Positions 1 through 14,268 of a stretch of DNA of 64,000 bases are shown here, piece after piece. Under the pieces are notes generated by a model, which worked only from the letters and a program-made list of their open reading frames with translations, ran no database searches and was not told the origin of the DNA. Origin of the DNA: Pempheris klunzingeri (lineage: Eukaryota; Chordata; Actinopteri; Acropomatiformes; Pempheridae). The position numbers and the translations under genes are program-made. Position 1 is the first letter of the stretch; each line of letters begins with the position of its first letter. The stretch lies in contig NC_092017.1 of NCBI RefSeq assembly GCF_042242105.1, forward strand, positions 18,128,432-18,192,431, written 5' to 3'.

Positions 1-2090
1 TTTGCCATCTCCTCTTTTTCTCTTTTCCAATCTTACAAACACGTACACACACCCGACCACCTAGACAATTACAGACGTCTGCTCATTTTGCCTTGGGAAC
101 TTTTGGCAGTTTATGGGCCAGATACCACACTTTAGAAGAACCAATTTGGTTCAGCCATGAAAGAGCAGAAAAAGCTGTTCATAAAACACTGCTCCACGTG
201 GTGTCGATATCACAAGGCCCTCTACCTTGAGGTTAGTGGTCAGATCGTATCACTTTCCATTTATGAATATTGCTCTTGAGAAACAGTAATGGCATGATTT
301 TGAATCATTAAGAGTTTGTATGAAGTGTGAGCTAGGCTTTACAAAGGGCAAAAAGAGATCATTACTGAATTTGATATCTATTTGTCTACGTGTCCTTCTC
401 ACAATGACTTTCCTCGTCCATAAACGGAGTTAACATCATCTGAGCTTCAAAAACCTGGGGGAAACGCAATGAAGTGCTCCTCAGAGGCTGAGTGTTGGCT
501 TTTAATGTCTAACACCAGCAGATGGCACTCTTCTGGGGATGGGAAAAAAGAGGAAGTTAAAAGTTTAAGTTGTAGTCTGTTTCACTTTCCCCTCAACTAA
601 ATGTATTCCCTTAACCATCTAAAAAAAAAATGGAAAAATCCTAATCAGATGTAACCTGCTCACTTAATACAAGAAGAATGAGTTGAGCTGCAATTTGCAA
701 AAAAAAAGTGTAACTGTATTAGTGGTATAACTCAAACAGCATTACTGACTACGTCTTCAAACAATAATAACCTTGATAATATAGAGTTGGGTTCAAAATC
801 TGTAAATGTCCACTATTAAGCAATTTCCAACTGCTCTAATGAAGTGCTGCAGAGAAGAAACACTGTCAAAATGGTTTCTGGTTTGTGTCCCCATACAAGC
901 TTGGAAACTGTCTGTGGAAAGCATGTAACATGCTGTTGGTGGTGTTGAGCAAAGAACTAAACCTTCTATCTGCTCCAGTTGACCAGTGGATCATCACCGA
1001 TCCAGGACATAAAATGGTATATACCAAGAAAACAACAACCTCTGTGACTTTTCTCAAATATGTAAAAAATAGACCATAATGTACTGAGAACATTCGTGGG
1101 CTGTGCTAAAAATGATGCATTCTTTGTAAAAGCCTTTGAAAGTCTGTATGTCCAACAATTAATACCAAACTAAGACTAAACACCTTCAACATCACTTAAA
1201 GTATCCAACAGACTGTGAAAACATTTGTTAACATCTGTCCAAAAAAAGTGATGACATCTGTGCCAGTTTGTCTTATGATGAAGTTTTCCATCAAAAGAAA
1301 AGCAAGAAAAAAATGAGAGCTGAGGCTCGTGGCAATGTAAGAGAACAAAAAATAACCATCTCAATCATGTTCAAGCCATCATGTGCCCCTCTGGTCCCTT
1401 TTGATGTCTCTTTCAAACAAAGGGACAGAAACCCCCCACAGAACAGAACAAAGGCTCACAACACTTTCCATATAAATGTGAAGTGGAAAGAACACTAAAA
1501 CCAGAGTAAGAGTGAGCAGATGTGCCCGGCGCGGAGATGACACCATGTCGTTTGTCTTTGAAAAAAGCCACATGTGTCTGATGTTGGGGACATGTAAAAC
1601 GTCTATCGTCATTTTGAGGAGCAGAGAGGGAAGGCTCTGTGGTGCTGAAGCTGTTGGGTGGGTTGTAATTTGTTTTCTGCTGGTGCGTTGTCAGCAGTGC
1701 CACTCCTGCCACCTTCTGGACCTCAGCGGGACGGATGGATTGAGTCGGGGGAAAAAAAAAACAAAATCAACAGCATGTGTGTGCGTGTGTGTGTATAATA
1801 GACCTTATCCAAATGATGCGTGCAAATTATACTTAACATTTGCTTCAAGGTCTTCTCGGGGGTCTCACTCAGTGCTGAGAACGCTGACTAAGACCTGACT
1901 GTTTTCACAAACCTGGCTTTCTCTGAAAGCTTCCTTGAAAGGGAAAATATAATAAAAGGCGATAAAAAGCTACGGTGGAATGCAGAGGAATGAAACAAGA
2001 GCGAGATACAACAAGTTTGCAATGGATGTTGTGCACCTGCATGAAAAGGTGTCACTGGGCTGGAATGGTGTTCCATGGCATTTAGAGTTC
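1..2090. other. Non-coding stretch, no gene seen
   Basis: AT-rich DNA with short poly-A runs and only short open frames on both strands, none of which shows a recognisable domain or a convincing exon with splice sites. It could be intergenic or belong to a long UTR or intron of a gene beyond the left edge. A CTCF-like motif at 515-528 is listed separately. Confidence 0.5.
515..528 (+). promoter_or_regulatory. CTCF-like motif, forward
   Basis: The bases CCAGCAGATGGCAC fit the vertebrate CTCF core consensus CCASYAGRKGGCR at nearly every position. This is a motif match only; such cores occur by chance and within repeats. Confidence 0.3.
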
Positions 2091-2225
2091 AAATCAAGTC
2101 AAGTCAGATTTTATCTATGTAGCTCAAAGTCACAAGTCTCAGTTTGCCTCATAGGGCTTTATAATCTGTACAGCATACGACACTGTCTACCCTAAGACCC
2201 CCTTCGGATGAGGAAACACTCTCTA
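2091..2225 (+). repeat. Dispersed teleost repeat fragment (TCAAGTCAAGTCA type)
   Basis: The segment starts with TCAAGTCAAGTCA followed by a TTTTATCTATGTAGC stretch. It resembles the very common fish repeat that begins TCAAGTCAA and carries TTTTATTTATATAGC. The copy is diverged and about 130 bp long. The family name is not certain. Confidence 0.5.
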
Positions 2226-2660
2226 ACGAGGGAAAAAATGGAAGACACCTCAGGAAGAGCAACAGAGGAGGGAGCCCTCTTCCAGGACGGACAGACGTGC
2301 AAACACCTGTGTGTACAGAGCAGGCTTTGAATTACAGATGTAAACTATAAAGCATATGTGAGGAACAAGGATCCAGGAGGTCATTGAAAAACTTCATGTG
2401 TTGCCAAATAGGCATGATCTGAATCACACGAGGACAGGCCCCACAAAGAGAGACAGAAAGTTGAAAAATTGCATGCATGAGAGGCTGTATGGAATGGGTA
2501 AAAAATGTTTCAAAGAAAAGGCAGATAAAAGCCCGCTCAGACTGCTGTTATTTGTTCCAATAGTGTATTTATATCTATATTTGTATATATACTATCCTGG
2601 CTCCTGAGTAACAACTGACTTTGCTGTGATGGGGCAGGATGTGGCATTGTGTTGTTTCAA

Positions 2661-2666
2661 AATAAA
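2661..2666 (+). terminator. Candidate polyadenylation signal
   Basis: A canonical AATAAA hexamer is followed by a GT- and T-containing stretch (CATGTCTGCACTGTTTTAAATTC). It could end a plus-strand transcript entering from the left edge of the window. No upstream coding exon was found to support that. Confidence 0.2.
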
Positions 2667-3924
2667 GCCCCATGTCTGCACTGTTTTAAATTCTTTGCCT
2701 TGATAACTTTATGGTGTGAAATCAGTAGATAAGATACTATTTTTCTAGACCCTGTTATGTGGTGCTAAAGAAAGCGATCAAACGAAACATTAAATGGTAC
2801 ATAAGCGAAAAAGACCAGTTATCATCTCCTTCTGCTTTACCCCTTAAGTAGATTTATAAATGTCATTAACATTCCCAATCATTTACATCACCTCTCTGTC
2901 TTATTGAGATCTAGAAATCATTACTACATCAGTAAGCCTCACAATTATTACAAGTTGCCTTGACCTCAGACTGTTCTATCTTTACAACTGTCTTCATACT
3001 ACTTTACTTTATACACTATACTTCCTTCAGCTATGAAAACACTGGGTCTTAGAGCAGAGGTGTAGATTCCCAATCTCATCAAGACTAATCTGGAAAATGG
3101 TGGTTAACTAAAGTGATTTAAAAACTATACAGTAAGTAGAAAAGCATCAGAAGGATCCATGACTTACAGGATCAAGGCCTACACATCCTGGGTTCTGACT
3201 GACCCATATTCCTGAGCCAGGAAACTTGTCCTCATCACCACCACCTCCACAAGCAGCCCTGTCCAACACAGGTTAGCCGTAGAGGGCCTACTGATCATGA
3301 TCCAATGTGACCCTGTGCTAATTCCCTGGTGAAAGCCACCCAGTCAGTCCAGTGATGCCTCAAAACCTCAAGGTTTATATGAACAAGCTCCACTCTGAAT
3401 GGGAACCCAGGAACTAGGCCGGTAATAACAGACCTCAGGAAAAAAGGTTTTGACCAAAGAGAGAGCGGTGAACAGAGACTCACCCCGTTCGCCCCCTCGT
3501 TTTCTTTCTTTGCAGGTTTTGGGAGAATGTCGAACACGCTTCCTGTAAAGCTATGTAGTATTTATTACAGCCTCCGTTTTTGATGGCTGGGGTCATGTAG
3601 CCTGCTGTCTATTTATCCTAGAGGTCATTTACTACATTAGTCCTGGTTTCGGGGCCAGGAGAGGAAGAGAAGAACGAAATCTAAGATGCAGGAACTAAAT
3701 TGGTAGCAAATGTATAGCCTCCAACTTGCCCCTCGGCCTTAATGCGTTTTTCAAGTGCTCTGCTCACCGTGCTCCAAGATGCGGGGACGGCTTGCCTCTG
3801 AAATAATATTTCAACAGTGGTTACAGACGCAAAACCGGCGCCATCTCTCAGCTTGGGTTGTTCCCACCAAAGTGCAGCATAAGGGATTTTCATTTTATTT
3901 CTGGGAAGATGTTATGCTTTGCTG
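2667..3924. other. Non-coding stretch, no gene seen
   Basis: AT-rich DNA with no open frame that looks like an exon. An 80-codon minus-strand frame at 3295-3537 has no recognisable domain and no matching splice sites, so I do not call it. Confidence 0.45.
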
Positions 3925-4230
3925 TGCGGTGGTGGTGGCCTTAAGGTTAAGAGAAGCGGGGCTCGTGACTAAAAGGTTGCAGGTATGGATCCCCGGGCTG
4001 ACTGATGATACAGACCGAGCTATGCTCTGTCCTCATTCCGCAGCTGAACCACCGAGGTGCCCATGAGCCAAGCATTTGACTGCATCCCCAGTGGAGCTGT
4101 GCACTGGCTTCAGTAGGAGACTGTGGTTGTACTGGGCCGCTCCCAGGTTGGATGAATGTAACTGTGTGAATGTGAAGCAGGGCGTTGCTGGAAAAAAAGA
4201 GCATGTGTGCTCAAATCTCCAAGAAAGGTT
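3925..4230 (+). mobile_element. tRNA-derived SINE (teleost type)
   Basis: The 5' part carries a degenerate tRNA-like head: TTAAGGTTAAGAGAAGCGGG (box A region), then AAGGTTGCAGGTATGGATCC, which resembles a pol III B box (GGTTCGANTCC). The body (GTGCCCATGAGCCAAGCATT and CCCAGTGGAGCTGTGCACTGG) resembles the usual teleost SINE body 'GTGCCCTTGAGCAAGGCA'. A short A-rich run around 4192 may be the tail. The element is diverged and probably inactive. The exact family needs a repeat library. Confidence 0.6.
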
Positions 4231-5910
4231 AAAAACAGACACCAGTGCAGAGGCTACCAGGCTGCCCACACAAGCCTGAGCGTGAGCTACTGAAGTTATA
4301 TAAACAAATTGAAAAGCACACCTTATGTTAATGAGAGATCATTTACCGCTTTGGTACCCTCATTCTGGTCAGCCATTTTGCAAAAATGATTTCTGCTAAG
4401 TTTGAGATCAGTGCCTCAAAGATGTTTACGTGAGGGCTGAATTGCTGTTCTTCTGCAGCGAAACTCTTTAAGTGATGACATTGACCGTCTCATTTTCATT
4501 TAAATGGCTCAGCGGAGTCCCATTTGCTTTCTGTTTTCCTACAGCCCAACAGGCTCAATAAAAGCCAATGAGCTGATGAAAACAGGAAAACCTAGTTGTC
4601 TTATGCAAACAGCATATGGTTTACTCAACGTGGCTGCGCATGGCGGCACTCCTACTTCATTTGCGCCTTTCTATCGAGTTGTCCTCTTACCATCTGGGTA
4701 ATTACGAAGTTTCCTGCACTCAAAGAAGTTTCTTTTGTCGGCACTCTACTGCAGCCTTAATCAAATGTATTAATAAGCATGTGGACAGTAGTGACCAGCA
4801 AGCATGAATATGTCTGTTTGTAATGTACTTTTTCCTGGACAGGCATGGACATGTTAACTTTCTAACTGCAACAGATACAGATTAGAGAAAAATGAAATCA
4901 GACATGTTAATTAGTGAACTTTAGAGATGCTGGTAGGTGAATTTGTTGCCCCCCAGACAGAGCCCCTGTTCTCAGTCATTCTGCTAAGATGAGCTCACTA
5001 TCTCCTGGCTGTAGCTTAATATTTAGCGTAATAATACGAGAATTGTGTTGTTTATCTTGTCTAACTCTCTGTAAAAACCTGAGCGAGCTTATTCCCAAAA
5101 TGTTGTACTATTCCTTTAAAAGGGCTGAAGAGTGTCTGTGGATAGATGGCAAACTTTCTCATTCAGCTACGATGGGGGTAGGTGTTGCTTTTGCTACCGA
5201 ATGAGATCTTCAAACAAACAATTTGCTGCGAAGATCTTTCTCAGAAATGTTCAGACACTGAGTGAGGACACGGACTCAAAGGGTCAGAGGAATTCCATCA
5301 TCTCCCGCAGGAATCACACATCACACGCTCCCTACTCCCAGAAATGTTACCGACCACTTCGCTGTCAGCAGAGGCTGAATGTTGTTGGGCTTTTTTTTTT
5401 TTTTGAGAAATTTGATAAATCTGCCCTCTGGACCTCGAGGAGATAAAGACACGTGTTGTCATTGTGCCAGGCTGCGATCAGCAGCCGTGCATGTAGCTGT
5501 CAGGATGTTGCAGATGTTTCTGGAGATACATCCTACTTTCCCCAAGGCAAAGTGAAATTAATGGCTCTATCGTGCACATCTGTCGCGCCGCCCAGATCGA
5601 ACAAAACACGAGGGCGAAAAGATCCTTTTTTGTAGGACTTTTTTTGCAGTTTCATATGTTGACAAGGAGTGACGCTCAGGTGACAGCAGAGAGCAGTGAG
5701 ATGGAAGCAATAATCCCAGTAAACTGATGCTTCATATGATTTGCTGGACCTGTCTGTGGGTCACCGTGCTGCCTCAGCTTATACCGGCCTTCCTGCCTGG
5801 GTCACGAGCAGCAGTGTCTCCCTGGTTCACCCTGAGGTGCCTCTGATACTCTCTGAAAACTGCCCAAAGCTTTGTGGCATTTCTTTTCTGCAGGCTGTGA
5901 CAGGGAAGTC

Positions 5911-5945
<35 letters not shown>

Positions 5946-7240
5946 TCTGTAGGTGGACCGAATATTAATGTGATTGATGTTTCAGTGAAACGTGTGGACA
6001 TAGTTCTGAATCTAAAAGTGATTTGACATGTTTATGCACGTGTCTTGCCTGCGTCTGTGTGCTAGTACATGTACGTGGATTCAGTCTCCCTGTGAGGACG
6101 TGATACACATGACTCTCTGTTTATCAAACTCCCCCTGAAGGTCTACTACAGTAAGTGAGATTAATGTTTGGCACAGGTTCCTCCGTCATTAAGGAGGCGA
6201 GCCAAATACTATCGTTCCTCTGCAACTCTATGTAGTCTATTTATCATTATGTAGCGAATCAAACAAGTACCAGGAACTGTTGTAACACTCTATAAGTATC
6301 TGTCTCCGTTGCACATTATCAGTAAAAATGATGGCAGCAACTTGAATGGCTTGAGCTCAAGTCTCTGAACGTTCACACCACGACCACAAGGTGGCGTAAT
6401 GAAAGATGCTGTGAGTCCAGACAGAGTTATCATTCATTATTCAGGGTTTGGCTCATCAAGCGTCCTTTGTGTTTTGTTTGCCCTGTTTTATTTACTCTGT
6501 TTTGTCCTTTAATTGAGGAATCATGTTAACTATGTAAAAAACAAGTGCCTGATGCAAATCAGTTTTATTGGATTTAACGAGGATGTTCAGCAATTTTTTC
6601 TTATCGACTGACAGCCCGCTCACATTGGTAGCCCATTGCCCAAACCACAAACTCATGATCTACGCAGGTAACTACAGCAACATCTTAACGGTTTGTAGAC
6701 AGTGAACCAGCTTGTCACTACACTTCACACCTGAAGAGAAGTAAACCCTCAGTGTAAACACAAATATTAGGAATACAACACAAAGAACATAATATTCTTC
6801 AATAAAATCTGTGGCAGGTGAATAAATCATGTTATAACTTGAGATATTTGGAACAAAAGGCTAAAATGTTTTTTTTAAAGATAAGAACACACCGCTGTGG
6901 AACCACTTTCCAGCAGTGTTTGATGCTTGATACATACACACTGAATGTGTTCTCATACATAGCAGGTGATGTATATTTGCCTCAGCCACAGATTCTCTCA
7001 CCATCAACAATTTAAAGATTATCATCTGTTGTTCAGATTTCGGTCAGGTTTTAACACATTTAAGGTGTGTTGCTGCCCTCTACAGGAAAAAAGAATTCTA
7101 TCTGCTGTTACTCAGCAGGATGTCAGCAGGTCTCTCTGGCATCATGACCATGATAGAGTAGCTTTTATGATGATTTGTATTGATGTAATCACAAATTAAA
7201 CTAAACTGAGACATTTGTGATAGTTTGATACAAATATATA
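4231..7240. other. Non-coding stretch with one GT microsatellite
   Basis: No exon is supported. The stretch holds a (TG)n tract at 5914-5943 and a CTCF-like core at 6384-6397 (CCACAAGGTGGCGT). Short open frames are scattered and lack domain signatures. It separates the left-hand repeats from the 3' end of the minus-strand SREK1IP1 gene. Confidence 0.45.
5914..5943. repeat. (TG)n microsatellite
   Basis: About fifteen perfect TG units. Simple dinucleotide repeat. Confidence 0.95.
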
Positions 7241-7241
7241 T

Positions 7242-8163
7242 TTTATTGTGATGTAATCTGACTTATTGAAGGACCCAAAAAGACCGAAGCAATGGTTAAA
7301 AAATGACAGGAAATAAACAAAACTGTATGAAGAGGCTCAGTCAATGACACATTTACACACTTAACTGTAAGCCCAGATGGTTTTCATCAAAGTAACTCAT
7401 TCTTTGAGAATAATCACATTATTAGCATTGGTTTTTTTCCAGGAACTTCCCTGAATCTCACTATACTATAAAGCCAGCAAAGTAAAGTATGAACATTTAA
7501 GTAATTATATACTAAAAGACCATTTTTCCAACTAATTAGCTAAAAGTTCATTGATTGTTGTAAACACCGTCTCATAAATCAGCCACAAGCATTAGTCAAT
7601 GTTACCCATAGCTATTATTCCCAGTCAACCAGATATTTTGGGGTCGAATCATGTTTGGAATCCGCAAATTGACCTTTTTTTCCAAAGACATAAAAGAAGT
7701 ATAAAAAGACAAAAAACAAAAGCATCCAAAAATATATTACAGGAATCAATCACACACACACAAAAAAAAAATCTCTCGAGCTTTTTCCCATTAAGTTGAT
7801 GTCCAGTAATGTGTATAACAACAGACTGTAGCAGGTGTCGCTTAAGATTCCTCCATAAGCAACAAGCACTGTCAAATGTGAAGACTGGAAGGACAGTAAA
7901 TCTGAACACGATCCCTGGCTTTGTACATGTTTTCCAAAATCCTTCGGACAAACAGATGTTTTAATTTTGCAAGATGGTGTACAGTTTACTGTGTTTTTGA
8001 TGTGTGTGTGTGTTTTTTTGATTTAAATCCATGTCTCTGTGATGGACACTCATACAGGACAAGATGTGGTGCCTTTTTTTTACTCAATTTCTGCTGTACA
8101 AACTTTTTCGTGGACTGGAGAATAAATATGTTGTTCCTTACGACACCGAACAGTTCAGCTGTC
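7242..8163 (-). other. Probable 3' UTR of SREK1IP1
   Basis: This lies immediately downstream, on the minus strand, of the SREK1IP1 stop codon. An AATAAA poly(A) signal (TTTATT on the plus strand) sits at 7242-7247, which would give a UTR of about 0.9 kb. The sequence is AT-rich with no conserved coding frame. The exact cleavage site is inferred. Confidence 0.5.
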
Positions 8164-10304
<2,141 letters not shown>

Positions 10305-10440
10305 TGTACACGATAAAGCCCCCCAAATAAGTGCACAGACGTTAACGCGCGAATCAACCAAGTCTTCACTCAAAATAGCGTCGACCGGAAACATTTGTTC
10401 CATAAACTAAAGGTTCCGCGTTCTTCTTTCTTTTTTTTTC
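10305..10440 (-). promoter_or_regulatory. SREK1IP1 5' UTR and promoter region
   Basis: This is directly upstream of the SREK1IP1 ATG on the minus strand. It is locally richer in CpG than its surroundings (CGCGCG near 10347) and contains CCGGAAAC at 10385-10392, an ETS-like core typical of housekeeping promoters. No TATA box is seen. The transcription start is not defined by the sequence. Confidence 0.35.
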
Positions 10441-12724
10441 TTTCTTCTTTTCTTTTTATTGGCACATTACTGCCACCAGCTGGACTGGAGTTTGGAGTAG
10501 TTAATTAGACTGGTTTCCTCCAACAGCAGCTGCTCAATTCATTTTAAACCAGGAAAACATATCAGACAGCTACAGATTGATCAAACAAACTAAACTGGAA
10601 AGCTGCTATTTTGAATCCTTGTTTTGTATTCATCAATGAATGCAATTGAAAACAGCAAAATGCTTCATTCTGTAAATGAATCGTCGACACTACTACATAA
10701 GTGTAAGGCTAACATTTATTACGTTAGTGTACTTTCAATGCACTTATCTTAATTTATGGATATTAAGGTGCCTCATGCACGGGCCATATATAGTGGTGCG
10801 ATGTGTGTGGAGGAGTTCAGACCATCACATAGTGAGTGTACGTTAAAATCCATTTACGCTCTTCCTGCATTGCCATGTTCCTGCGTAATTCCATGCATCA
10901 AATTACTCTATTAAAAATGCTAAGAATTTGTCAGAGACAATGTTTGCCCCATGTGTGATTGCTTTCACAGTAAGCCAGTTGTGGTTTTTGTTAGGGGTTA
11001 ATTGAAGGCAGCCACAGTCAGACTGGCAGATGGAAAATGTCGGCAGATGCAGGGCCCCCAGACATGCCCTCATCATAACGTCTGTGACTGTGACACACAC
11101 AAATACACAGACACACACAAACACAATCCCACTCTTGGTCTTTTGATCATGCCATCTGCCTCAGCGGCATTTCTGCCAGAATTAATACTGTTATTCACTT
11201 TATTCAACTTCAGCAAAAAACTGAATTTATTTCAGACAGTGTTGCCCAATCAGATGATGCCTCACGATAAGACGAAGGTCCATTCAGTTAGAGGACTTTG
11301 AACCACTACACCTCGCCTTATTTGTTCTTGCGCTATTGTAGTCACTTCACATGGTTAAACAGCACGTGACCTTACTCTTACCTGCACGTTTTGTCGCAAG
11401 TTTCATTATCAGAATCCCAGAAAATTGAGCTCATTTTAATGAAGAAGTGATGTTTTTGCATCAAAATATTTGAGGCATTATAAAAACAAGAAGCTTTGTT
11501 TCATTATCGATCTGTTTTTTTTTTTACCCTTTCTCATCCTATGTAACTGATATTTCCTTTACATGAAATTGCTGAGAACTATAGCTTGCACAAGAATTGA
11601 ATTCCTTAACATCTTATTCCACTAATATAGATAGAGAAATTTCATTATGATTCTTTTTTTAGAAATGCTTGTTTTTCTTTTATTTCTGGTAAAAAATTGC
11701 AATTGTTGTGTTTACCTTGTACATTTTTCTTTTAGCACAATATTCTTTCTCATCTGCAGTACAGTACCCAGCTTAAATGAAGCCTTTCTGAGGGCTTTTA
11801 AAGCAAGCTTCAGTTACCCATACCTGTTCTTGCTGTTAAGGAGCATTGACTATTTAACAGGGCTATAATACAGTTCAAAGGAATATATTTTATCTCTCTC
11901 TCTGTGTTGGTTTATTGCCTCGGGTAAAAGATAAAACCATTTGTCAGAAACCTGTGCAGCTGATTGCTGTACAGTGACTCCCCAGCTTTAGAGAAATGTT
12001 TAATTCACATTTCAGCCACTGGAAGGTGCAAAGAACAAAGCAAGACCTTTGAGAGGCAACCTGTGTAAAACAATTCGTTCAAGTTTAGCTGAAACAGTAC
12101 AGAGAATGCAGGCAGAATAGATACAAACATGACAAATGACATAATAGCACTTGTCCCTACACTTGGAATGTAAGTTTCAAGTCCAAACTGCACAAAAACA
12201 CACTCACCAGTTAATAACATTTATAATTACATTGGTCATTAGTCTGTCTTCACTGACACAGTGGAAGAAATGCATACCACCAGTCGGAGAAACTTCTTCT
12301 GCTGACCACTAATTTACTGTATATATCAAATTACATTCACTTTAAGACAGTTTGACTCACAACAATTTGAAATTGTTATTCCAGATGTCTTTTTACAAGT
12401 TATATTCTTATGACCCGTGCTTTCAGTCCCACATGCCTCTGTCTAATATAATCATTCCACTTAAAAAACAGTGCTTCAACTCATTCATCAAAGCTTCACT
12501 CCGTTTCATGTCTCAAGTTCACAGTCTATAATCCAAATGTAAACAAAGGGTACCCAAAAATTTCATTGGTTAGCACGTGGGGTTTTTACACAATTTGATC
12601 TCTCTGATTCTCAGAGTTCAATCTGCTCTGGAGCAGGTTAACTATGCAATGAGGGTTAGTTAAAAGGATGATGTCGGTCTGCTAATCGTTCTTAGTGATC
12701 CAGGTGTAATCTTTAGTAATATTT
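10441..12724. other. Non-coding stretch, no gene seen
   Basis: AT-rich intergenic DNA starting with a T-rich tract. Open frames are short and include low-complexity translations. There is no recognisable domain, no tRNA-like fold and no credible exon. Confidence 0.45.
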
Positions 12725-14268
12725 TGTACTGATGGTGTACCAGTATAGTACGCTTCCATAACAATACATACAGTGTATGCAGGTAATGGAGAACAATGAT
12801 TATGTTATAGAATAAGGGCATAACCACTCAGGATCTTAAAAATAACTACTGTGTACCTACTATTACAGGGTATGTATGACCTACTGAGCAAAAATCTGGA
12901 TGTTTGGGAAGAGAGAAATTATCCTGTTGTTATTGTTTAACTGCTGGGTAAGCCTTCCTATTCTGTTATTATTAAAGGATGCAGTATGACCATAAAACTG
13001 AGGAAAAATCCGGGCGCTTCAGGGAAGATGGAGTAATGACGTCTGCATCACTTAATAAATCTAATTACCTCAAAATTACCATAGTACCAACAAACACGCA
13101 AACTAGGGGTGCCCAGGGGCAACTGTAACACCTCCAATAACATCAGAAATGAGACAGAACCATGGAAACATTATACACGTGGTCTGTGACTGCGGTGATC
13201 CCTCTGTGCCCGCCAAACTGATGTCTGATGTCCAACTTAAGTTTTTCTGCCATGACTCATTTCTGAGGTATGAATTGTTTTTCCTCTACAGTATTTTCCT
13301 CATACTGTCTTTAATTTCCTCATACTGTCTTTAATGTGAATTCAAAGTAGAAGTTTTGAGGACCATTCTGTTGTCAAATATTAGCTTCCTTATTTCTAGC
13401 CTGCAGTGTAGCCTCTTGTGTCATTGGTGATACGGTTGGGGATAATTGTAGCGCTGTGTTACAATGGACTCCAACACCAATGATGTCCGGCTTAATAACG
13501 ACATTAAAAAAGATTAAGAAAGGTGTTTTGTGTTTAGTTTAAGTGTGTATGTATACTATATTATGTAGCTTGTGGCTAAGCGGTAGGTAACCTCTGGGGC
13601 TGAGAAATGAAGCCAGCATGGACGTTGGTCTCCCTTGCGCCATAAACAGGCAAGTGGTGTAACTAAATGCAACAAGGGGAGAACTACCACCACATGATTA
13701 TTTGATTCATTCTGTGACTAGAGAGAGCAGGATGAAAGTTTTTTTTTTTTTACTTTCCTCAAAACGTGGAAGAACAAGCTAATTTAACTGCACAGTTTGC
13801 CGTCTGAAGAATATATTAACCATAAATATATGCATTGTGATTCATACCCTGTGTTTTGTCTTGCTTTATTTCTATTTATTTCCAGGGATGAAAGGAGGCT
13901 GTGCACAGAGCTGGAAAAAGGTACGTTTACCCCTTGAGGAACTGTGATCCTGGTCCAACACAAAAAATAAATTGGCAGGGAAAAGAGTTTCAACAATTTT
14001 ACCTTCAAAATATTCAACATACACCCAAACAGTAGTGGGTTGGTAATATGGTCATTTTGACAAATGATATTACTCCATCTTTCCTGAAACATCCAGAATT
14101 TTGCTCAGTTTCATGGTCATACTGTACCCTGTAATATCATTCATTGTGTTTTCAGTAATGCTTTGGATGACTATTATGTATACTTTATTATTATTATTCA
14201 TTGTTATTTGTACTAACGGTGTACCAGTACAGTAAGAACCACCACAGACATGTAGATACTGGGGAACA
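12725..14268. repeat. Cluster of related direct and inverted repeat copies
   Basis: A roughly 60 bp motif containing CAGTATGACCATRAAACTGAG and AAGATGGAGTAAT occurs at 12982-13040 (plus) and again, inverted, at 14067-14125. A partial plus copy (ATTACAGGGTATGTATGACC, then ACTGAGCAAAAATCTGGATG) lies at 12864-12912. A second motif, GGTGTACCAGTAYAGTA, is in direct orientation near 12735 and 14219. The arrangement suggests decayed remnants of one or more transposons, possibly nested. No transposase frame survives. Confidence 0.55.
13299..13336. repeat. Short tandem duplication
   Basis: The 20-mer TTCCTCATACTGTCTTTAAT is present twice back to back. This looks like a simple replication-slippage duplication. 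Confidence 0.8.
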
